Shown here: positions 25,853-35,351 of the stretch, piece by piece | How the letters are laid out: each line of letters begins with the position of its first letter | Position numbering within the stretch: the stretch's first letter is position 1 | Origin: Breoghania corrubedonensis | Lineage (GTDB): Bacteria; Pseudomonadota; Alphaproteobacteria; Rhizobiales; Stappiaceae | Reading direction: 5' to 3' | Length of the DNA: 64,000 nucleotides | NCBI RefSeq assembly: GCF_003053845.1 | Contig: NZ_QAYG01000012.1 | Coordinates: 1-64,000 of the forward strand | Program-made: the position numbers and the translations under genes | The notes under the pieces: generated by a model | Seen by the model: the letters and a program-made list of their open reading frames with translations, nothing else | Databases searched by the model: none | Told to the model about the DNA's origin: nothing

Positions 25853-26467
25853 TTAACGTCGATTCCATTCATGCTGCAGAATGGCGTACTGCATGGTGTT
25901 TTCGTAGATTGGATTCCCGGCGCTGTCGTTTTGGAACGCCACATATTCCAGGAATAGGCCTTCCACTCGCATGCCAAGCTTTTCGCAAAGCCGGCGCGAC
26001 GAGGCGTTGTGGTCCTCAACATACGCGTAGATGCGCCTTTTACTTTGATGAGTGAATAACTCGGAACACAAGGCCTGTGCCGCTTCGAACGCATAGCCCT
26101 TGCCACTGAACAGTGGATTGAAATTCCAGCCCACAGAAACCGTGTCAGGCTGTTGAGGTTTTTCTGGATCATCTGGCCAAGCGGCATCCGGATGGATGAA
26201 CAGGTCGCCTATGAGCTGACCTGATTCTTGCAGACAGACGGCGACATACTCGTCGTCGCCAGCGCGTTTCAAGACCTCACTTTCGGCTGCCGCCAGATCG
26301 GCGAGTTTTAGCGAGAAGAAGCAACTCGCGGTAGGCTCCCGCAGATAAGCGAACAAGGCCTCCGCATCACCTGCACGGAAATTCCTGATAGCCAGACGGT
26401 CAGTTTGGATCGTTTTCAACTGCTCAATTTCCTGCGTTCCAGACTGATCGGAAACCAACGGTGTCAT
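25853..26467 (-). CDS. GNAT family N-acetyltransferase
   Basis: This 204-residue protein has the RimJ/RimL-type GNAT layout: TDRLAIRNF at the N-terminal strand, GWNFNPLFSGKGYAFEA at the acetyl-CoA loop and HNASSRRLCEKLGM in the last motif. Family members acetylate protein N-termini or small amines using acetyl-CoA in the cytosol. Here the target is unknown. A GTG at 26485 is an alternative start that would add six residues. Confidence 0.88.
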   Translation of the reverse strand: MTPLVSDQSGTQEIEQLKTIQTDRLAIRNFRAGDAEALFAYLREPTASCFFSLKLADLAAAESEVLKRAGDDEYVAVCLQESGQLIGDLFIHPDAAWPDDPEKPQQPDTVSVGWNFNPLFSGKGYAFEAAQALCSELFTHQSKRRIYAYVEDHNASSRRLCEKLGMRVEGLFLEYVAFQNDSAGNPIYENTMQYAILQHEWNRR

Positions 26468-26576
26468 CGCGCGTTTCTCTGACACGCTCGTAGCGCGACC
26501 GCTTTATGGCACATTTGAATAACCTTCAAGCGTCCGTAATGGCCGTCGCAAGCGGACTGTCCGGTTTTGGAGGGCT

Positions 26577-26839
26577 ATGATGAAACCGCTGCCATTGAGC
26601 GCGCCGTTCTCCATGACCGCTTCCGAACGCTTCTATGTCATTTGCGGAACTGGCGAACACTTGCTTGTGGACATGCTCGCCCGAGGGTTCACGGTAGCCC
26701 GATCATGAGCGTGGAATGTCTATGCGACAGTTGTCGAAAGGTGGATGCCAAGTTGAGTCCGCAGCCTGGTTTTCACCCGCTTGCCGACGCGAAAGGCGCG
26801 ACCGGCTACGTGATGTATCGCAAAGATCGCGTAGTCTAA
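26577..26839 (+). pseudogene. Broken GFA-like (CENP-V/GFA superfamily) gene
   Basis: The ATG frame from 26577 codes for 43 residues and stops at about 26708. The following frame carries the clear family block GSPIMSVECLCDSCRK with the Cys pair and later GYVMYRKDRVV, then stops. Intact relatives continue for another 40 to 60 residues. A frameshift near 26690-26705 and loss of the C-terminus make this a pseudogene. Confidence 0.6.
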
Positions 26840-27099
26840 CCAAGATGCGTTGCCCGCCTACCCGTCGGGACCGACAGGCCTGCAACGCCCTGTCGGATAT
26901 GACGGGGCGAAAAGAAGGTGCCAAAGGCATTTGGTCAAAAACAAGGGGATGGCCCGACTGATGTCCGAGACGTTGGTCCCAAAGTCACCTCGCGACCGTA
27001 AACCAGCGGTTCCCAGCGCTTTCTGTTATCTGTCGGGTAAACTGTCGGACGTTCTGGTCGTCGCCCGAAATGGCCCTGGTAAGCCATTGAAAATATTGG

Positions 27100-27173
27100 T
27101 CGGAGTGGCAGGATTTGAACCTGCGACCCCCTCGTCCCGAACGAGGTGCGCTACCAGGCTGCGCTACACTCCG
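27100..27173 (-). tRNA. tRNA-Pro(CGG)
   Basis: The reverse complement folds as a tRNA with a 7-bp acceptor stem (CGGAGTG with CACTCCG), TTCAAATC T-loop and the anticodon loop TTCGGGA, giving anticodon CGG. The length is 74 nt without CCA; CCA is not encoded. Confidence 0.97.
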
Positions 27174-27548
27174 ACATGCCTTGTTCCAGAGAGATCGACC
27201 ACTTGCGGTAGAAACCGGCGCGGCCACGTCCCCTGTCAGACGCGGTCTTATAGCGTCCTCGTACCGCCCCCGCAAGCGACGAGTTATGCCTTTTTCCACT
27301 GTTTCCTTCGTACCCTCGCGCAACCGCGAAAAATGCCGTCGGCAGAATGGCTTTGCGCCGTTCGGCGCCGCGCTTCGCGCGCCCTGTGCGCACCGGGGCC
27401 GGCGTGGCTGCGGTTTGTGCCCTCACGACGGCGGTCTTGCCGGATGCAACGGGGGACAAGTTGCGTCGTGCGTACCGGGGCGGCTTCATCGGCTTGCGGG
27501 GGGCACGGCGAGTCGCTATACGAAGGGCCGCGGCCGGCGGCCGCATGT
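27174..27548. other. Region between two tRNA genes
   Basis: 375 bases of GC-rich DNA with overlapping frames on both strands but no convincing gene. Flanking tRNAs would make it a natural target for integration, yet no attachment repeats or integrase are seen. Confidence 0.5.
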
Positions 27549-27623
27549 TGGGGCGTCGCCAAGTGGTAAGGCAGCGGCTTTTGGTGCCGCCATTCGCAGG
27601 TTCGAATCCTGCCGCCCCAGCCA
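27549..27623 (+). tRNA. tRNA-Gln(TTG)
   Basis: The sequence folds with acceptor stem TGGGGCG and CGCCCCA, T-loop GGTTCGAATCC and anticodon loop CTTTTGGTG (anticodon TTG). The CCA end is encoded at 27621-27623. Confidence 0.97.
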
Positions 27624-27989
27624 TCCTTCTTTTTCAACAGTTCCCTCTTCCCTGACGCGCCCTCCGAAACCGGCCCGCAAGACGCCGGGCGCTATCGTCG
27701 CTCCAGGGGCCGGATTGATCCGTTCCAGGAACGCCCCCCCCATTTCCATCGGCGTGCAAGACGAATTCAAATATGAATTTGTGCTTCTGGATGGCCGATA
27801 TCGTAAATAGAATATGTAATTTGCATAACAGATCTTAATATATAAGTAAAAATAAGAAGTTATTCATGTATGTTGCTATGTAATAACGAACATGTAGTCG
27901 TATATATTAGTACGTATTAAGAGAAATATTAATATTTAGCCCATATAGACAGAAAGTCGGAATCGCAGCTTGGAGTTTAGGTGAGCTGA
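27624..27989. other. AT-rich upstream region of the chemoreceptor gene
   Basis: The segment about 27765-27950 is strongly AT-rich and includes a short dyad AATTCAAATATGAATT (27765-27780). It likely contains the chemoreceptor promoter and regulator sites. No ORF is supported. Confidence 0.5.
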
Positions 27990-29471
27990 ATGGCGAACTT
28001 CTTGAAACCGTCGAATGAAAGCCTGCTGACCTGCGCGGTCGATATGTTGTCCGCACCGGTCATGATAACCGATACCAGTCACAAGATTGCGCATCTCAAT
28101 CCGTCGGCGAGAAAGCTCCTGCACGCGGTGCAGGACGAAATCCGCGCGACCGATCCGGGGTTCAATGCGGACAAGCTTGTCGGTCGTTCACTCGATTGTC
28201 TGCACGCCGATCCGGCGCTCAAGGGCGACATGCTGGCCAAGCTGAACCAGACGCAACGCGTGACGATCAGGATCGAGCAGCATGCGTACGATCTGACCCT
28301 CAATCCCCTTGTCCGGAACGGAAAGCGCCTGGGCACCGTCGTCGAATGGCAGGACGCGACCACCCGGCTGCTCAATCACGAATACAAGGCGAAGCTCGAT
28401 GCGCTCGACCGCTCGCAGGCGATGATCGAGTTCGAGACCGACGGCACCATCATCACGGCGAACGAGAACTTCCTCAAGGCACTCGGCTACACCCTGGAAG
28501 AGGTGAAGGGCCGCGATCACAGCATGTTCGTGGACGCGGAATACCGCGCAAGCGAGGAATATCGCCGCTTCTGGAACGACTTGCGCCAGGGCAAGTTCCA
28601 GACCGCCGAATATCGCCGCATCGGCAAGGCCGGCAACGATGTCTGGATCCAGGCATCCTACAACCCGATCTTCGATGCCGACGGGCACCCCTACAAGGTT
28701 GTGAAATTCGCCACCGACATCACCGTGCGGGTGACCGAGCGCCACCGGCGGCTCGACGTCCAGCGCGGCATCGACGTGGATCTGAACGAGATCGCCGGGG
28801 CCGTATCGCGTACGGCGGACCAGGCGACGAGTTCGGCCGAAACCTCCTCGCAGACGGCCGACAACGTCCAGACCGTGGCGGCCGCCACCGAGGAACTGGT
28901 CGCCTCCATCCAGGAAATCAGCCGCCAGGTGAAAACCGCTCTGGATATCTCGCAGCGCGCGGTCGATGAGGCTGGCAAGTCGAGCCGGATCATGTCCGGC
29001 CTTTCCGAGGATGCCAAGACGATCGGAAATGTCATCGAGCTGATCGACAACATCGCCAACCAGACCAACCTTCTGGCGCTGAACGCGACCATCGAGGCGG
29101 CGCGCGCGGGCGAGGCCGGCAAGGGCTTCGCCGTCGTCGCCTCCGAGGTGAAGAGCCTCGCCTCGCAGACCAGCAAGGCGACGGAGGATATTTCCAAGCA
29201 GATTGAGTCGGTCCAGTCGACCACCGAGGAGGCGGTTCTCGCCATCGAGGCGATCATGTCGATCATCGCTCAGATCAGCGACATCTCGACCGCGATCTCC
29301 TCCGGAGTGGAAGAACAGTCCGCCGTGACCAGCGAGATCTCGCGAAACATGCAAAGCGCCTCCGAAGGCGTGGAGACGCTGACGAGCAACATGCGCGCGA
29401 TTTCGAACGCCACCGCCGAGATCGACGACGCGACGCGGAAAGTGCGCGAGGCCTCCGCCTCCGTTGCGTGA
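27990..29471 (+). CDS. Soluble methyl-accepting chemotaxis protein with two PAS domains
   Basis: This 493-residue protein has two PAS domains (about 14-120 and 138-250; the second with [15 protein letters not shown] and ITVRVTE). It runs directly into a signalling domain whose hairpin tip reads [21 protein letters not shown] near 365-390. There is no transmembrane segment and no HAMP domain, so it should be a cytosolic receptor sensing redox, oxygen or a small ligand through PAS. No che genes lie nearby, so it probably feeds a remote chemotaxis or biofilm pathway. Confidence 0.93.
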   Translation: MANFLKPSNESLLTCAVDMLSAPVMITDTSHKIAHLNPSARKLLHAVQDEIRATDPGFNADKLVGRSLDCLHADPALKGDMLAKLNQTQRVTIRIEQHAYDLTLNPLVRNGKRLGTVVEWQDATTRLLNHEYKAKLDALDRSQAMIEFETDGTIITANENFLKALGYTLEEVKGRDHSMFVDAEYRASEEYRRFWNDLRQGKFQTAEYRRIGKAGNDVWIQASYNPIFDADGHPYKVVKFATDITVRVTERHRRLDVQRGIDVDLNEIAGAVSRTADQATSSAETSSQTADNVQTVAAATEELVASIQEISRQVKTALDISQRAVDEAGKSSRIMSGLSEDAKTIGNVIELIDNIANQTNLLALNATIEAARAGEAGKGFAVVASEVKSLASQTSKATEDISKQIESVQSTTEEAVLAIEAIMSIIAQISDISTAISSGVEEQSAVTSEISRNMQSASEGVETLTSNMRAISNATAEIDDATRKVREASASVA

Positions 29472-29664
29472 CCCTCGTCGCGGCGTCCGCTCGCACGATG
29501 CGCGAACGTGCCGGAGAACGGCGGCGTTCGCCGTTCGCGCCTGTGCGAAAGGGCGTCACCGCTCGGCGTGGGCCTGAAGGCGACCCGGCCCGCGTTCCCT
29601 GCCGTCCCGGCCTGGAGAATTTCAGGTCGGGCCGTGCCCTGGTTCGTGCCCTCGGGGAAGCGCC

Positions 29665-31080
29665 CTAGTTCGTGCCCTCGCGGCCGTAGATGTCCTCGTA
29701 GCGGATGATGTCGTCCTCTCCGAGATAGGAGCCGGACTGCACTTCGATCAGCGTGGTCGGGATCTTGCCGGGGTTGGCGAGCCGGTGGCGGGCGGCGAGC
29801 GGGATGTAGGCGGACTGGTTTTCCGAAACGAGCCGCACCTCGCCGTCGATGGTCACCTCCGCCGTGCCTGAAACCACCACCCAGTGCTCGGCCCTGTGCA
29901 CATGGCTTTGCAGCGAAAGCTGCGCGCCCGGCTTCACCATGATGCACTTGACCTGGAAGCGCGCGCCGTCGCTCAGGCCCTCATACCAGCCCCACGGCCG
30001 GTAGACCCGCTTGTGCTCGATCGCCTCTCTGCGGTTTTCCGCCTCCAGCCGTTCCACGATCTTCTTGACGTCCTGCGCCTTGTCCTTGTGCGCGACCAGC
30101 AGCGCATCGCGGGTGTTGACGACGAGCACGTCGGAAAGCCCGAGCACGGCCACGCTCGCGTCGGCCGAATAGACGAAGCTGTCGCGTGTGTCGAAAAACA
30201 GCGCATCGCCCAGAGCCGCGTTGCCGTTCTCATCGGCGGGAAACACCTCGCGCACCGCCGACCACGAGCCCAGATCGCTCCAGCCCGGATCCATCGGCAC
30301 GCAGGCGACGTTCGCCGCCCGCTCCATGATCGCGTAGTCGAAGGAGATGTTCTCGATCTCGGCAAAGGCCGTAGCCTCCAGCCGCAGGAAATCGAGATCG
30401 GCGGCGGCCCCGTCAAGCGCGGCGCGTGCGCCCTTGAGGATGTCCGGCGCGTGCGCCTCGAAGGCGGCCTTCATGGTTCGCGCGGAAAACAGGAATATCC
30501 CCGCGTTCCAGACATAGCCACCATCGGCGAGATAGCCTTGCGCGCGGTCCAGGTCGGGCTTTTCCACGAATGCCCGCACGTCGCGCACCGCCTCCGCGCC
30601 GGCCTCGCCCAGATGGATATAGCCGTAACCGGTATTGGGCTCGCTGGGGCGAATGCCGAAGGTGACGATCCGCCCTTGCGCGGCGGCGGTCTCGCCCGCC
30701 TTCACCGCGGCCAGAAAAGCCGCCTCGTCGGTGATGAGATGGTCCGACGGCAGCATCAGGATCAGCCCGTCCGGGTCGTTCTCCTCCACCAGAAGCGTTG
30801 CGACGGCCGCCGGTGCCGCGGTATTGCGGCCCTGCGGCTCGAGCACGATACGGCCACCGGCAAGGCCGGCCTCCGCCATCTGTTCGCCGCAAAGAAACCG
30901 ATGGTCCTGGTTGGAAATGACGAGCGGCGCGGAAAAACCCTCCGCCGCCACCCGGCGGCAGGTCTTTTGAAAGAGGCTTTCGTCGCCGAAGATTTTCAGG
31001 AACTGTTTCGGGTACGCCTTGCGCGAAAGCGGCCACAGTCGCGACCCGGATCCGCCGGACAGGATGCAAGGATGGATCAT
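29665..31080 (-). CDS. manC: Mannose-1-phosphate guanylyltransferase / mannose-6-phosphate isomerase
   Basis: This 471-residue bifunctional enzyme has a nucleotidyltransferase domain starting with SGGSGSRLWPLSRKAYPKQF and a C-terminal cupin isomerase domain (about 350-460, beginning near RPWGWYEGL). It converts mannose 6-phosphate and mannose 1-phosphate with GTP to GDP-mannose in the cytosol. The length matches the family. GDP-mannose could feed the glycosyltransferases of the surface island at 52-60 kb, though the gene is 20 kb away. Confidence 0.95.
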   Translation of the reverse strand: MIHPCILSGGSGSRLWPLSRKAYPKQFLKIFGDESLFQKTCRRVAAEGFSAPLVISNQDHRFLCGEQMAEAGLAGGRIVLEPQGRNTAAPAAVATLLVEENDPDGLILMLPSDHLITDEAAFLAAVKAGETAAAQGRIVTFGIRPSEPNTGYGYIHLGEAGAEAVRDVRAFVEKPDLDRAQGYLADGGYVWNAGIFLFSARTMKAAFEAHAPDILKGARAALDGAAADLDFLRLEATAFAEIENISFDYAIMERAANVACVPMDPGWSDLGSWSAVREVFPADENGNAALGDALFFDTRDSFVYSADASVAVLGLSDVLVVNTRDALLVAHKDKAQDVKKIVERLEAENRREAIEHKRVYRPWGWYEGLSDGARFQVKCIMVKPGAQLSLQSHVHRAEHWVVVSGTAEVTIDGEVRLVSENQSAYIPLAARHRLANPGKIPTTLIEVQSGSYLGEDDIIRYEDIYGREGTN

Positions 31081-31346
31081 GGCTCGAAAAACCCTCTACG
31101 CATGTGTCTGTCGGTCGTGCCGGAAGGAACCGATTCGAAATCGTCGTGTGCGGACGCCCTCGCAGCCTTGATGCTGTAGAGGCTCGTCCGTCTCTCCGCA
31201 ACCAGCCAGCGCCGCCGCGCTCGATCCATCGCGCCCGAAGTACCCTGTTCGTGCCCCCACTCCGCTTCGATTTCAACCCGCGCCGCGTTCGCCTTCTCGC
31301 ACATCGTGCCATCGGCCGGGCTGTTTCCCGCGCCCGGGCCGGGGGC

Positions 31347-32003
31347 GTGGATCGGGCGATCGTCGTCTATGCGCTGCTGGTCGTGACCATGGGCGTGTTC
31401 GTCGGCGGGTCGCTGCTGTTTCACGACAAGGTCTCGGCGTTTCTTGGCGGGGAAGGAGAGACGGCGCCTGCCGCCGTGCGAGCGTCCGCCAGTTCTCCCC
31501 CCGTGGCGCGGAGTGCCGGCCGGCGGGCCGATGTTGCGGGGCAGGGCACGGGGTGGGGCACGGCGTCTGCGTTCGCGCCGGCCACGCCGCCCTTTTCGCG
31601 CTTCGTGGCGAACGTCACGCTCGCCGCGCCGGTGGAAGCGGACGATGGCGACACCCTGCGCGGTGCCGGGGGGGCGCTGGCCCTTGCCTTCATCCGGCCG
31701 AGGCCGCGCGGTGATTTCTGCCTCGACAGCTTCCTCAATCGGGGGCGCTGCACGCAGATGGCACGGACCGCTCTCCAGCGCCTGGTGGGGCCTGTGGGTG
31801 TCGATTGCGGCGCGATCTTCTATCCGATGGGAAAAATTCGCTACCAGTGCTTCGCCGGCAGCGTGGATGTCGCCAGCCGCCAGCTCGCGTCCGGTTTCGT
31901 GCGACGCGATCTCATGGCCGCGACCGTTCTCCCCGTTCGTCCTCTGCGTGCTCCGCCGGCCCCCGCATCGCATCCCGCTCCCGGTCTGCGCAGCACCCTC
32001 TGA
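31347..32003 (+). CDS. Membrane-anchored staphylococcal nuclease-like protein, degenerate
   Basis: This 218-residue frame has an N-terminal membrane anchor (AIVVYALLVVTMGVFVGGSLLF) and a low-complexity linker. The C-terminal region resembles thermonuclease-like domains (DGDTLRGAGG ... ARTALQRLVG ... ASRQLASGFVRRD). Expected active-site residues around the GIDAPE segment are missing, so nuclease activity is doubtful. I placed the start at the GTG at 31347; earlier starts only add Arg- and Pro-rich sequence. Confidence 0.6.
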   Translation: MDRAIVVYALLVVTMGVFVGGSLLFHDKVSAFLGGEGETAPAAVRASASSPPVARSAGRRADVAGQGTGWGTASAFAPATPPFSRFVANVTLAAPVEADDGDTLRGAGGALALAFIRPRPRGDFCLDSFLNRGRCTQMARTALQRLVGPVGVDCGAIFYPMGKIRYQCFAGSVDVASRQLASGFVRRDLMAATVLPVRPLRAPPAPASHPAPGLRSTL

Positions 32004-32365
32004 GCTCTGTTGTGCGTCCGCCCATATGCGCAAAAGGCGCGCAATCCTGCGATCCGCGACAAAAGGACACCGTGGCCGGATGGCCTCTTCGCCACGCGCC
32101 TCATTCTTGCCATTGTGTTAACCGCGACCAACGCAGCCTTCCCGCCAGGGGTCCCGTTCTGCGGCACTTCCTGGAAAAAGGCGGAGGACGAAAAGGCCGG
32201 GACCGAACGGTCCTGACCGCAAGATGTTGGCGCACAGGCTGACTGGCCGTCCTGAATTGTGGGCGACGAAGCCGGAGCCGGAAAACCTTGGCAAGGCGGA
32301 CGAGCGGACCTGTGGCCCGCGTCCCGCGGTCGCCATTGATCATGATGAGCATATGGAGTGTGCCG
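32004..32365. other. Intergenic region, no gene seen
   Basis: This 360-base stretch has short frames in all phases without signals or domains. It presumably contains the promoter of the small gene at 32366. Confidence 0.45.
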
Positions 32366-32596
32366 ATGATGATGACCGATTGCGAATTTGAACTTCTGGA
32401 GAAGATTTCGCGTCACGAACTGCCTTCTGGCTGCGAATTCGTGCCGATGGCCGCGCTGAAGGCGGCGCTTCCCGCTTATGACGAGGATTCGCTCAAGAGC
32501 GCGGTCGAGGATCTGTGCTCGTTGCAATTCCTGGAAATGAAGGATGGCAGCATCGCCATCACCGATATGGGCGTTGCAGCCGTCTGCTCGATGTGA
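32366..32596 (+). CDS. Small hypothetical protein, acidic
   Basis: This 76-residue acidic protein (MMMTDCEFELLEKISRHEL...) has GGAG seven bases before its ATG. The pattern of helices followed by LQFLEMKDGSIAITDMG looks like a winged-helix fragment. No family was recognised. Confidence 0.65.
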   Translation: MMMTDCEFELLEKISRHELPSGCEFVPMAALKAALPAYDEDSLKSAVEDLCSLQFLEMKDGSIAITDMGVAAVCSM

Positions 32597-32715
32597 CGGT
32601 GGCCCCGGCGCCCCGGCGCCGACGCTGATTAACGCCGGATGCAGGCGGGCCCGGGCACCTCGCGCCCGGGCGGACGCAACGCGCGGCTGCTTCGTTTATC
32701 CCTTGAAAAGCAGAC

Positions 32716-33057
32716 ATGTTGTCCGAACGTTCAGGCGAACCGAAGCCTGCGCGCCGGTTCCTTCTGTCGTTGCACGGAACGTATGTCCGGATGTCGCGTT
32801 CTACCTTGATGGCAGGTGAGAGGACACACAAGCCGCATGGTCGCGGTTCGCAGCCGGCCGGAGCAGAAAACACCGGGTCCGTTGGCGAGGAGCCGTGCCT
32901 TGAAAAGTTCGCCACCCGCAACGGCCCCGATAGGCGCGGGCGGGCGTGGCACCGCAAGGCCCGCCATTGGGACGAGTGGAAAACAGTGAGCCTCGTCGGG
33001 GCCTTGATCGTGATGACTCTCGCCATCGTCATTAGTGCGATTGCCGCCACTGCCTGA
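32716..33057 (+). CDS. Small protein with C-terminal membrane anchor
   Basis: This 113-residue product is basic and mostly disordered, then ends in one hydrophobic helix (VSLVGALIVMTLAIVISAIAA). It could be tail-anchored. The ribosome-binding site is weak, and later ATGs at 32791 and 32812 are possible starts. Confidence 0.42.
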   Translation: MLSERSGEPKPARRFLLSLHGTYVRMSRSTLMAGERTHKPHGRGSQPAGAENTGSVGEEPCLEKFATRNGPDRRGRAWHRKARHWDEWKTVSLVGALIVMTLAIVISAIAATA

Positions 33058-33117
33058 GCCGATCCGCACGGGTGCGACCCGGCTCGCGGACCCTGCGGGC
33101 GGCGAAAAGGAGGAACG

Positions 33118-33483
33118 ATGCAACGCTTGTGCTCCAGTCGAAACGGCATGGTTGAAAGGCGAGGGGAGAGAGGAAAGCGTGCGGGCGCCGTTTTTCTCCT
33201 CGCGATGCCGCTTGTGGTCGCCGTCTTTGCCGCCTCAGCGCAGCCCACGCCGACCGAGCGGCCGCAAAAGACGGAAAAGCCGAACGCCGAGAGCCCCTGC
33301 ACGGTCAGCCCGCACGCCGACAAGGGCGCGGCGAACGATCGCTCGCTTTCCACGACCCTGGACGATTGCGACGGCGTGCTGAAACCGGCGCCGCGCACTG
33401 CGGATGGTCTCGTCCAGCCGGCTCCCAAGGTCGGACGCACGCCCGTCATCAAGCCGAAGACCCTGCCCGGCAATCCGAAATAG
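33118..33483 (+). CDS. Small secreted proline-rich protein
   Basis: AGGAGG immediately upstream supports the ATG at 33118. Residues about 22-42 form a signal or anchor helix (AVFLLAMPLVVAVFAASAQ). The mature chain is rich in Pro, Lys and Asp with two cysteines, probably disordered and periplasmic. The family was not recognised. Confidence 0.68.
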   Translation: MQRLCSSRNGMVERRGERGKRAGAVFLLAMPLVVAVFAASAQPTPTERPQKTEKPNAESPCTVSPHADKGAANDRSLSTTLDDCDGVLKPAPRTADGLVQPAPKVGRTPVIKPKTLPGNPK

Positions 33484-33497
33484 CACGCCGTGAAACG

Positions 33498-33529
33498 CAA
33501 CAACCCGCCTCAATGCTGGCGGGTTGTTG
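33498..33529 (+). terminator. Hairpin after the secreted protein gene
   Basis: CAACAACCCGCC at 33498-33509 pairs perfectly with 33518-33529 over an 8-base loop, 15 bases after the stop. The T-run is poor but the position and stem fit a transcript end shared by convergent genes. Confidence 0.55.
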
Positions 33530-33579
33530 CCTCAAGCTGACATGAGTGCGGCAGAGGCGGTCGCGCCCCGCGCGAGGCG

Positions 33580-33813
33580 TTACGACTTGCCGTCCTTGAT
33601 GCCCTTGTTCAGGTCGCGCCGGGCGCGCACGTCCTTGTCCAGCTTTTCAAAGCTCTCCACCACGCCATCCGTTTCCTGCCGGGCGTCGGGCTGGTCCTGG
33701 CGCTGGTTGCGCACATTCTGCTGATCGTTGCCCTGAAGACTGTTGCGACCCATGCGGTCCTGGGCGAGGTCGTCCTCGGTAATGTCCCGGGCGCGTTGCG
33801 GTTTCGTGGCCAT
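33580..33813 (-). CDS. Small hydrophilic protein
   Basis: This 77-residue protein is highly charged and rich in Gln, Asp and Arg, with no hydrophobic segment. GGGAG eight bases before the ATG supports translation. It may be a stress-related disordered protein, but no family was recognised. Confidence 0.62.
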   Translation of the reverse strand: MATKPQRARDITEDDLAQDRMGRNSLQGNDQQNVRNQRQDQPDARQETDGVVESFEKLDKDVRARRDLNKGIKDGKS

Positions 33814-34061
33814 GCCGGCGTCTCCCTTGTGCTGTTCTGGCTATGTGTCGTCAACGCGCGGAGCGCCCGGTCCGTTCCTGATCGTACGGTTCTTCCACGA
33901 AGGCCAAATTGCTGAAAGCTCTTGTCGCGCACGCTGGGCGCCCGCGCGTTTGGTGCATCCTGGTCTGCAAACGCCAGTCGGCCGGGCAAGGTCGCGACGT
34001 TGCGCGAATGATCTCGGCCGGCGGGCGTCCGCCTTGGACGGATCCCGGCAAGGACCCTGCG

Positions 34062-34331
34062 TCATTCGTCCCGTTTCCCGCCCGCCGTGCCGGTGGTCTG
34101 GTCGGACGTCTGATCCGCCGGAGCGGGCTGTGGGGTGCTCTGCGCCTTCTCGTCGATCACGGAAAGCGAAACGGTGTCGTTGTCGCTGTTGATCCAGCCG
34201 ACGAGGGCGTAGGCGATGACCAGTCCGACGATGCCGATGGTCAGCACCAGCAGCATCGGGCGGCCCTTTTCACCCTGCCGGGCATCCTGCGGACGTTTGT
34301 CGATCTGCCGGTCGTCGTTGCGCTCGGCCAT
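34062..34331 (-). CDS. Small single-pass membrane protein
   Basis: This 89-residue protein has a charged cytosolic N-terminus, one transmembrane helix (MLLVLTIGIVGLVIAYALVG) and a Pro/Gln/Thr-rich tail probably outside. AAAGGAGG directly precedes the ATG. Alphaproteobacteria encode many such proteins. The function is unknown. Confidence 0.78.
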   Translation of the reverse strand: MAERNDDRQIDKRPQDARQGEKGRPMLLVLTIGIVGLVIAYALVGWINSDNDTVSLSVIDEKAQSTPQPAPADQTSDQTTGTAGGKRDE

Positions 34332-34484
34332 GTCGTTCCTCCTTTTCGCGCTTTCACGAAAAGCCAACGCGGCCGCGCGGCGCTTGTTCCCCTTGCGGCA
34401 AGTTCTGCCGGCGCAACAAGAGGGCCGCGTCCCGACACCGGGGCGCGGCCCTTGTCTGTTCGGCCTGTATGACGCCGACGGGCC

Positions 34485-35351
34485 TCAGCGGGCCATGAGC
34501 GTTTCGAGCGGCATCGCCTCTGCCTCATCGCGCGGGCGGGAAAGGAAGAACTCGGCCACCATCAGCCCCTTTTCCTCAAGCGGCAGCGGATTCAGGGCGC
34601 GGGCCTCCAGCGCGGCCATCACCTCTTCGCGTTCGCCGCGATCGGCGAAGCGGCGCTGGATGAACGAGGTGTCCTCCAGCTTTTCCGTCACATAGCCGTG
34701 CTCGGCGAGCTTCGCGGCCACATCGTCGAAGGCGACGGTGCGCAGCACGAAGTTGGCGAACCAGGGCTTTTCCGCCTTGGTCATGGCCGGCAGCAGGCGC
34801 TCGAAGCTGCGTGCCGTCACCTTGCCGACGCAGCCCGTGGTGATCACCAGATCGATATCGGCCAGCGCCTCGCGCCCCGCCGCCGGCAGGGCTTCGGCTT
34901 CCAGGTTCGCCGCGAAGCCCGCATCCAGCAGGCCGGCCTTCAGCGCGAACTCGATCGCCTTGGGCGCCATGTCGATGCCGGTCACCGTGATGTCGCGCTT
35001 CTTGCGCAGCGCCGCGAAGAAGCGGTGGTCGAGACTGATGATCTCGGCCGGTTCGGTGCGTTCCAGATGGCTCTGCGACCAGTGGCTGTAAAGCTCGCCC
35101 ACCGAGAGATCGTACTTCAGGATCGCGGCATCGATACCGTAGGAGGCGCCCAGGTCCAGCAGGTTCACCGGTGTGCCCCGGCGCGCGGCCAGCCGGTCGA
35201 TCACCTTGTCGAACACGGGCTTGGCGGCATCGGGCAGGCGATAGCCCAGCGGCTGGAGCACGCGGAAGAATTCCCGCGGGTCCTCGTGGTTGTTGATGTG
35301 ATCCAGATTGGCTCTGGTCTCGTTGATGTCTTCGATGACGACGTCGCGCAT
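34485..35351 (-). CDS. Class I SAM-dependent methyltransferase-like protein
   Basis: This 288-residue protein has a Rossmann-type SAM motif LLDLGASYGIDAA (about 75-90), followed by strands TVTGIDMA and DIDLVITTGC, typical of class I methyltransferases. The substrate is not predictable. AGGGA seven bases before the ATG at 35351 marks the start; the frame extends further but without protein-like sequence. Neighbouring genes give no functional hint. Confidence 0.75.
   Translation of the reverse strand: MRDVVIEDINETRANLDHINNHEDPREFFRVLQPLGYRLPDAAKPVFDKVIDRLAARRGTPVNLLDLGASYGIDAAILKYDLSVGELYSHWSQSHLERTEPAEIISLDHRFFAALRKKRDITVTGIDMAPKAIEFALKAGLLDAGFAANLEAEALPAAGREALADIDLVITTGCVGKVTARSFERLLPAMTKAEKPWFANFVLRTVAFDDVAAKLAEHGYVTEKLEDTSFIQRRFADRGEREEVMAALEARALNPLPLEEKGLMVAEFFLSRPRDEAEAMPLETLMAR

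Noticed and set aside
27100-27623. Possible genomic island between the two tRNA genes
   Set aside because: There is no integrase, no duplicated tRNA end and only 375 bases between them.
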